A stretch of DNA of 64,000 nucleotides from G963704535 sp963704535 (GTDB taxonomy: Bacteria; Chloroflexota; Chloroflexia; Chloroflexales; Roseiflexaceae). The stretch lies in assembly GCA_963704535.1 (NCBI GenBank), contig OY969916.1, forward strand, positions 434,001 to 498,000. Direction: 5' to 3'. The translations under genes and the position numbers were made by a program. Below, in pieces: positions 59,110 to 64,000 of the stretch. The notes beneath the pieces were generated by a model, which did no database searches, was not told the origin of the DNA, and worked only from the letters and a program-made list of their open reading frames with translations. Numbering within the stretch: the first letter of the stretch is position 1; every line of letters starts with the position of its first letter.

Positions 59110-59408
59110 CGACTGTCCGAAAAGGGGAGAGTTTGAGGGGACCGCCCCTCAAGACCCCTTTCACCACGAAAAGGGGGAGTTTGAGGGGGACGCCCCTCAA
59201 GAGTCCCCTTTCACCACAGATTCTTCACGAAAGGGGGAGTTTGAGGGGGACGCCCCTCAAGAGTTCCCCTTTCACCACAGATTCTTCACGAAAGGGGGAG
59301 TTTGAGGGGGACGCCCCTCAAGAATCCCCTTTCACCACAGATTCTTCACGAAAGGGGGAATTTGAGGGGGACGCCCCTCAAGAGTCCCCTTTCACCACGG
59401 ATTCTTAG
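59110..59408. repeat. Five tandem family A hairpin units
   Basis: GAAAGGGGGAGTTTGAGGG, GGACGCCCCTCAAGAGTCCC, TTTCACCACAGATTCTTCAC repeats five times with a 60-61 bp period; the first unit is shorter (51 bp). Units differ at a few bases only. It separates the broken BNR gene from the F420 oxidoreductase gene. Confidence 0.95.
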
Positions 59409-59432
59409 AGGTTGAAGCTTTAGGAGAACATA

Positions 59433-59849
59433 ATGGACAGCATGAACGACTTCAATAAGAACCTGATCGCGGAGTTCCGCGCCAATGACGGCAAGGTCGG
59501 CGGCCCTTTCGAGGGCCGGCCTTTGCTCCTGCTCACCACGACCGGGGCCAAGAGCGGCCAACCCCGCATCTCGCCCTTGGCATACTCGACGGATGGCGAC
59601 CGCCTGATTGTCATGGCTTCCAAAGGGGGCGCGCCCACCAACCCTGACTGGTATCACAACTTGGTTGCTAATCCTACCGTGACCGTTGAGGTCGGCACCG
59701 AGCGTTTTCCGGCCCGCGCCGTGGTGGCTGAAGGGCCTGAGCGTGAGCGATTGTACGCCCTGATGGTGGGCGAGATGCCGGGGTTCGCCGAGTATCAGGA
59801 GAAGACCAGCCGCCAGCTCCCGATGATCGTTTTGGAGCGCACAGAGTAA
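59433..59849 (+). CDS. Deazaflavin (F420)-dependent nitroreductase-family oxidoreductase
   Basis: 138 residues with the split-beta-barrel fold of Ddn-like proteins: GGPFEGRPLLLLTTTGAKSG, ISPLAYSTDGDRLIVMASKGGAPTNPDWYHNLVANP, TVEVGTERFPARAVV and EYQEKTSRQLPMIVLER. Members use reduced F420 or related flavins to reduce nitro and quinone compounds; some bind heme or FMN instead. Length and motifs are standard. The ATG at 59433 has TAGGAG at good spacing. It supports a lineage that makes F420, such as Chloroflexota or Actinomycetota. Confidence 0.93.
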   Translation: MDSMNDFNKNLIAEFRANDGKVGGPFEGRPLLLLTTTGAKSGQPRISPLAYSTDGDRLIVMASKGGAPTNPDWYHNLVANPTVTVEVGTERFPARAVVAEGPERERLYALMVGEMPGFAEYQEKTSRQLPMIVLERTE

Positions 59850-59867
59850 GGGCCTCGCGCGTTAGAG

Positions 59868-59966
59868 ACTGTTTGAAAAGGGGGAGTTTGAGGGGCCGCC
59901 CCTCAAGAATCCCCCTTTCCACCACGGATCTTAGGCGAGACAATGCCCTTTTCAAACGGTTTCTTA
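59868..59966. repeat. Dispersed hairpin element, family A (full copy)
   Basis: ACTGTTTGAAAAGGGGGAGT, core GAGGGGCCGCCCCTC, AAGAATCCCCCTTTCCACCA, CGGATCTTAGGCGAGACAAT, ending CCCTTTTCAAACGGTTTC. The outer ends are inverted. It abuts the stop of the sigma-factor gene. Confidence 0.88.
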
Positions 59967-60755
59967 GACCATAGCGCGCAGGAGCGGGTCGTGGCGCAGG
60001 CGCGTCAGCACATTCCGCTTGATCGTGTAGACCTCGCCGATGCTCGCGAACAGCTCACTGTGCCGCTTGTAGATCTCGGCCGGCTTCATCCCCAGCACGA
60101 ACGAGTCGTGTACCACTGCTCGCTCGGCCGCGCAGCGCAGGTGGGCTCTGATATGCCCCCAGAACTCGGCGCGATCAACCCGCGCCAGCGCCTCTTCGTC
60201 CGGCGACGTCTGCGGGCCGTGCTCGATTGGGATCGCCTCCTCCGGCAGCATCTCGGCCCAGGCGCGACTGCGAACACGATCTATGACGACGCTGACGGCG
60301 CAGCGCTGGAGGTAGTTCAGCAGCGTCCCCAGCGTCGGGAACGAGGCGAAGCGCTCGGGCGAGATCGCACGCCAGAAGCGGGTGAACGCCTCGACGACGA
60401 AAAATTCGCTGCTCTCGCCGCTACTGGCGACTCCATTGGTGCGGTGGACCCAGCGCTCGACCATGACGCGGTAGTCGTAGTAGAGCTGCGCCCAGGCCAC
60501 CTCGTCGCGCTCGACCAGCGCGCGCCGAAAAAGCTCGTAGGCGAAGCGCGAGTCGTTCGGCTGGCCCTGGTAGAAGCGCTCGGTCTCGGCCTGGCAGCGC
60601 CGCACTAGCGCGGCGAGGTCTATGCTGGTGAGGTTGGGCGTCTTATTGCGCGGCCGGCTCGGCGATGGGCGGCGCCGGGAGACGCGCAGCGCCCGCGTCC
60701 GGGTGCTCGCCGGACGCGGCGATGGCCGTGATCGCGTAATAGGCTGCTTGAACAC
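59964..60755 (-). CDS. RNA polymerase sigma-70-like factor (ECF type)
   Basis: 263 residues with a basic, disordered first 45. Region 2 is seen as ALVERDEVAWAQLYYDYRVMVERWV and FVVEAFTRFWRAISPERFASFPTL; region 4 is weaker, with AERAVVHDSFVLGMKPAEIYKRH as the HTH candidate. The order and spacing fit an ECF-like factor, but region 4 is divergent, so promoter choice may be unusual. The start is GTG at 60755 with GAGG eight bases ahead. It lies downstream of an S8 protease and a CHAT protease gene on the same strand, with a long hairpin between. I infer that it controls, or is released by, the proteolytic pair. Confidence 0.82.
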   Translation of the reverse strand: MFKQPITRSRPSPRPASTRTRALRVSRRRPSPSRPRNKTPNLTSIDLAALVRRCQAETERFYQGQPNDSRFAYELFRRALVERDEVAWAQLYYDYRVMVERWVHRTNGVASSGESSEFFVVEAFTRFWRAISPERFASFPTLGTLLNYLQRCAVSVVIDRVRSRAWAEMLPEEAIPIEHGPQTSPDEEALARVDRAEFWGHIRAHLRCAAERAVVHDSFVLGMKPAEIYKRHSELFASIGEVYTIKRNVLTRLRHDPLLRAMV

Positions 60756-60910
60756 TGATTCCTCGTTTCTTCATGCGGGCTGGAGCGCTGACCCTACAAA
60801 TTTCCTTATTGTCAGCATTAACAGTCTACCTAGATGAATGCGGATCGGGATGGTTTATCACGGGGATTCGGCGGTTTATCACTATGGGAAGCAGTAGATA
60901 CAGGGCAGGG

Positions 60911-60971
60911 ACTGTATGAAAAGGGGGGAGTTTGAGGGGCCGCCCCTCAAACTCCCCCCTTTTCATACAGT
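60911..60971. terminator. Near-perfect 61-bp inverted repeat (family A derivative)
   Basis: The 30-base arm at 60911-60940 is the exact reverse complement of 60942-60971. It is the most symmetrical family A copy and lies 15 bp beyond the S8 stop at 60987, where it should form a very stable RNA hairpin and may separate S8 from sigma-factor expression. Confidence 0.85.
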
Positions 60972-60986
60972 TTCTTAGGGCAGGTG

Positions 60987-62660
60987 CTATCCCTGCGTCA
61001 CATCGAAGGTGTCACCGAGGAGGGTCGGGACCGCTACAGAGATAGCGCTGTGGATCTCTTTTTCGGCGTCGCGCAGTCGCTGCTCCATGTCGCCAGCCTT
61101 AACCGTCCCGCTCAACAGGGCGGCCAGTGTTCCGGTCATAATCGGCGTGGCGAATGATGTGCCAGCCCAGCGTGCCCAGCCGTTCGTGTTCGGGATGGTG
61201 GCAACGGCTGGCTCGGCTGGGAACTCCCCGATATAGACGCCAAGCATGCCGCCGTCAGGCGTGGCCTCGCGGTGCGGGGGCGCGCCGGTTGTGGCACCGC
61301 CGAATGTCGCGATGCCGGATACGACTGGGGTATCGGAGATGTTCGAGTACTCGGCGGGTTGTAGCTGTTGGCCGGCGAGGGCTCCGACGCCGAAGACGCT
61401 CCCGAAGGCGGCCGGCTGACGTGCCGGCGGTCGGCTGTTCTGCGGGCCGGGGTTGTCGTTGCCGGCGGCCGCGACAATGAAGATGTGCTGCCCGCGCAGG
61501 GCGTTGAAGACCAGATCGAGCGGCATGCCAAGCAGATCGTGTGCCTCCAGGTTGTGGGTGTCCGGCGGGTCCTCGGCGCCTGGGATCTCGTGCGCGTGCT
61601 CCGGAAACGGGATGGTGATCATCAGGCTACAGTTGATCACCAGCGGCCGATCGCTGTTGCGCGGCAGCAGTCTCGCCAGCCCCTCGGCCAGTGTCTCGAC
61701 CGTGCCGACGCCGTAGGGGTTCAGCACCTCGATCAAGTGCAGCGATGCCTGCGGCGCGATCGAGTTGATCACCCCGGCGACGAACAGCCCATGGTCGGCG
61801 ATCGTGTATGGGTGCTCGACCAGGTCGACGTTCACGGTGCCCAGCAGGTGGGTATGCCCGGCGTAGCTGATCTGAAGCTGGCCGCCGAGGAGCCGGTTGA
61901 CCAGCGGGTTGGTCGCCGACCACTCCGTGAAGGCGCGCTCGATATCCTCCTGGTCCGGCGCCGTATCGAGAATGGCGATGTCAATCCCTTCTCCCGCCTG
62001 CGTTGGAAGGCTGATCGGTAGATTAAACACCGCCGATGGCGGCAGGTCGGGGCCGGCGGCTGGCACGCTGGTGTCGGGGATTGGCCGCGCGCCGGGGCCA
62101 CCCACGCTGCCGTTATGGCCGGCGGCACCAGCCAGCCAGTTCGGCGTGATCGCGGCCAGGATCACCTGGTCCTGGCTATCACCATCCCTAGCGCGGATTT
62201 GCCGATGGTCCTGGCTATCGCCGTCCTTGGCGCGGATTTGCCGATTGACTTGCGCGACGAACTGGAGCAGCTTGGCCGGGCTCGCGCGCAGCTCGGGGAC
62301 GTCGACGAAGACCAGCGAGAACGGTCGCTGCCGCCGCGCGCCCGGTCGTCCCTCGATCTGCTCAGTCGCCTCGGTGCCCGGGAAGGCCAGCGCACGCCGG
62401 AACGACTTCTGGAGCGCGTCACTGAGGAGCCGGTTGGAGCTGACGATCGGGTTTGCTTGGAGCTGCTTCAGGAAGCACTCCAGCTCAAGCGGCTCGTCGT
62501 ACTCGGCCAGCATCAGGATGTGCCCCGGCACAAAGTACGTGAGGCTGTGCAAGTGGTCGTGGTCTTCCTGTTGCGGAAGGTCCGGCTGCCTGAAAAGCCG
62601 GCGGATGAAGTTCAACAGGATTTGAAAAAATCTCAGCAAGGGCTGCCGCGATTGTGTCAC
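60987..62660 (-). CDS. S8-family serine protease, non-secreted
   Basis: 557 residues from a GTG at 62660 with AAAGGAG eight bases upstream; the open frame runs 25 codons further into repeat DNA. There is no signal peptide: the start is VTQSRQPLLRFFQILLNF, an amphipathic helix. A region of about 130 residues follows that contains a propeptide-like TYFVPGHILMLAEYDEPLEL. Residues about 220-545 are a subtilisin domain with triad Asp232 (IAILDTAPD), His290 (IADHGLFVAG) and Ser502 (WAGTSFATPIMTG), and oxyanion Asn401 (AAAGND). A 13-residue tandem duplication (RQIRAKDGDSQD) precedes it. It lies between the CHAT protease and sigma-factor genes; a cytoplasmic proteolytic cascade is inferred. Confidence 0.9.
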   Translation of the reverse strand: MTQSRQPLLRFFQILLNFIRRLFRQPDLPQQEDHDHLHSLTYFVPGHILMLAEYDEPLELECFLKQLQANPIVSSNRLLSDALQKSFRRALAFPGTEATEQIEGRPGARRQRPFSLVFVDVPELRASPAKLLQFVAQVNRQIRAKDGDSQDHRQIRARDGDSQDQVILAAITPNWLAGAAGHNGSVGGPGARPIPDTSVPAAGPDLPPSAVFNLPISLPTQAGEGIDIAILDTAPDQEDIERAFTEWSATNPLVNRLLGGQLQISYAGHTHLLGTVNVDLVEHPYTIADHGLFVAGVINSIAPQASLHLIEVLNPYGVGTVETLAEGLARLLPRNSDRPLVINCSLMITIPFPEHAHEIPGAEDPPDTHNLEAHDLLGMPLDLVFNALRGQHIFIVAAAGNDNPGPQNSRPPARQPAAFGSVFGVGALAGQQLQPAEYSNISDTPVVSGIATFGGATTGAPPHREATPDGGMLGVYIGEFPAEPAVATIPNTNGWARWAGTSFATPIMTGTLAALLSGTVKAGDMEQRLRDAEKEIHSAISVAVPTLLGDTFDVTQG

Positions 62661-62683
62661 AAGTATGCTCCTTTCGGTGTTCC

Positions 62684-62740
62684 GAGAAAGGGGGAGGCTT
62701 GGAGGGGGCCACCCCTCCAAAACCACCCCACCCAACTCGG
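62684..62740. repeat. Dispersed hairpin element (A-like variant) inside the CHAT-S8 gap
   Basis: GAGAAAGGGGGAGGCTTGGA, then GGGGGCCACCCCTCCAAAAC and CACCCCACCCAACTC. It sits in the 102 bp between the CHAT stop and the S8 start, just ahead of the S8 ribosome-binding site. Confidence 0.7.
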
Positions 62741-62762
62741 AGCGAGTTTGCGATTGCTAGCA

Positions 62763-64000
62763 CTACGTTGAAAGCGGGCTGGCGTCACCGATCAGTTGGA
62801 ATGCACCCCAGAACGCCGGGTGCAAGTGCGCCGCCTCGGCCAGGATCGCGCGCTGTGCGCCGCGCAGAGCGGCCGTTTTAGTGGCGCCCTCGCGTAGCGC
62901 CCGGTATATATGCTCCGTTTGCCTGAGCGCCATGTCATCATGGACGCGCCAGAGGGTCGCCAGCAGCGCCCCGGCCCCGGCGTACAAAAACCCGCGGCCC
63001 AGGCCCACCAGTTCGTCGCCGCCTGCCACGTTGGCCCGTCCGGTCTCGCAGGCGCTCAGGGTGACCAGTTCGTAGCTGAGGTCGAGCTGTAGTAGGTCGT
63101 CGGTGTAGAGCTGTCCGTCGGCGAGCTGGACATACGACAGGTCGGGCTGGTCGAGGCGGTGTTCGCCGTGCGCCGCGATATGCAGGATCTGCGCCGGTGG
63201 CCTCTGTAGGATGGCGCGGCGGGCCGTCTGCTCGGCGTACACCGCCCCGCCGAACAGGCGCCGGACCAGTTCGGCTTCTGCCGTCGTCTGCGGCAACCGA
63301 CCGTCCCAGGAGTGCGCCAGCGCCAGTGCGCCGGCCGGTCGTGCCAGACGACCACGCGTGATTAGGCCGGCGGCAGGCAGAATGGCGACCTCGTACTGCT
63401 CGATCAGGTACGCCGACCCGCTGTGCAGCAGGTGGAAGGGGAGGTAGTGCAGCACGCCGTATGGGACGATCGTCAGCCGGCGGTGATCGCGCAGGCGCGC
63501 CGCCAGCGGCTCCAGCAGCCCGGCGTAGAGGCGCCCAAGGATGCGCTGGGCCAGTGCCGTCAGGCTGTGCGCGGTAGGCGCCTCGGGGCCGGCGTTGAGC
63601 GCGAAGGAACAGTTGCGCTGGAGCTGCTCCAGGAGCCGCCCAAGCTCGCCGACGGCGATCGGAAGCCGGTGGGCCTCTAGGGTCGCCGAATCGAGGGTGA
63701 AGGCCCACACATCGACGCCGTCGTTGTAAAACGCGATCAGCAGCGTCTCGGCGTCGAGGTGGCGCTGCACTTCGCGCAGCCGCGGCGAGGAGACACGCCG
63801 GGCCACGCTGCGCTCGCCGCTCTGGAGGTAGAGCTGCTCGGTGATCGCGCGCATGCGCCGCTCGCGCGCAGCGATCTCGATTAGGGCCTGCTGGGGTGTG
63901 ATCGCGCGCGGGGCCTCATCGCGGCCCGGGAGCTGCTCGTGGGCCAGCCGGTACAGCCACTGGTGCTCCTCGCGCAGCCCGTCCAGCTCGTCGATCAGCG
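62763..64000 (-). CDS. CHAT-domain caspase-like protease (5-prime end outside the window)
   Basis: The frame is open from the window edge (LIDELDGLREEHQWLYRL) to a stop at 62763, so the N-terminal part is missing; the visible piece is about 412 residues. The CHAT domain has HIAAHGEHRLDQPDLSYV with the catalytic His codon at 63168-63170 and LVTLSACETGRANVAGG with the catalytic Cys codon at 63048-63050, then GLGRGFLYAGAGALLATLWRV and a helical end. The segment before it (QRHLDAETLLIAFYNDGVDVWAFTLD) is also standard for CHAT proteins, which usually carry TPRs or other sensor domains further N-terminal. It is followed by S8 and sigma genes. Confidence 0.93.
   Translation of the reverse strand, partial: LIDELDGLREEHQWLYRLAHEQLPGRDEAPRAITPQQALIEIAARERRMRAITEQLYLQSGERSVARRVSSPRLREVQRHLDAETLLIAFYNDGVDVWAFTLDSATLEAHRLPIAVGELGRLLEQLQRNCSFALNAGPEAPTAHSLTALAQRILGRLYAGLLEPLAARLRDHRRLTIVPYGVLHYLPFHLLHSGSAYLIEQYEVAILPAAGLITRGRLARPAGALALAHSWDGRLPQTTAEAELVRRLFGGAVYAEQTARRAILQRPPAQILHIAAHGEHRLDQPDLSYVQLADGQLYTDDLLQLDLSYELVTLSACETGRANVAGGDELVGLGRGFLYAGAGALLATLWRVHDDMALRQTEHIYRALREGATKTAALRGAQRAILAEAAHLHPAFWGAFQLIGDASPLST

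Noticed and set aside
59110..59408. Regular 60-bp tandem units resembling a CRISPR array
   Set aside because: The whole unit repeats with almost no variable spacer, the unit is itself a hairpin element found singly elsewhere, and there are no cas genes.

Overview
The window looks like a GC-rich bacterial chromosome segment, most probably from a filamentous Chloroflexota (Chloroflexales-type) organism. This is an inference from gene content: large GT-C membrane glycosyltransferases with C-terminal beta domains, secreted proteins with LGFP-like modules, an F420-type oxidoreductase, S8 subtilisins, a CHAT protease and a CNBD-SpoIIE phosphatase. Housekeeping genes (coaBC, aroE, mltG) argue for a chromosome rather than a plasmid. 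I see no rRNA, tRNA, CRISPR array, integrase or transposase.

Layout. 1-3.2 kb: thrH and a GT-C glycosyltransferase (minus strand). 3.2-5.8 kb: a tandem pair of SDR oxidoreductases followed by a P450 stub. 5.7-7.9 kb: lipase-like hydrolase, KTSC protein and a small frameshifted gene. 7.9-18.7 kb: a minus-strand surface-glycan region with a secreted GH5-like protein, a GT2 and three more GT-C enzymes, interrupted by a DinB-like gene. 18.9-23.2 kb: GNAT and a frameshifted secreted S8 protease/DUF4397 protein. 23.8-29.9 kb: prepilin peptidase, aroE, mltG, a HEAT/SH3 membrane protein, coaBC and a response regulator. 30-33 kb: HAS-barrel protein and a partner-switching operon (HATPase anti-sigma, CNBD-SpoIIE phosphatase, STAS). 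33.4-39.5 kb (plus strand): methyltransferase, transmembrane pseudokinase, a sirtuin followed by a degenerate sirtuin paralogue, DUF402, a broken GNAT and a nucleotidyltransferase-like protein. 40-46 kb: a giant alpha-2-macroglobulin with an intact thioester motif. 46-55.7 kb: mixed accessory genes, including a broken MalT/LuxR regulator, an Fe-alcohol dehydrogenase and a receiver-adenylate cyclase. 55.8-59.1 kb: a disrupted BNR/VPS10-type repeat protein. 59.4-64 kb: F420 oxidoreductase, then a minus-strand set CHAT protease, S8 protease, sigma factor that runs off the window edge.

The most striking feature is repeat content. At least six unrelated heptanucleotide motifs (GTTGCGT, GTGAAAC, TTCTTTG, GAATTGA, CTTGGTT, GAGATTG) form arrays between genes and inside genes. 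Where an array is read as protein it lies on a strand that is stop-free in all three frames. Alongside them are several families of 60-120 bp GC-rich hairpin elements, some expanded in tandem.

Five genes carry an apparent frameshift or stop but recover homologous sequence in another frame. These are either decayed genes or sequencing errors; the sequence alone cannot decide.
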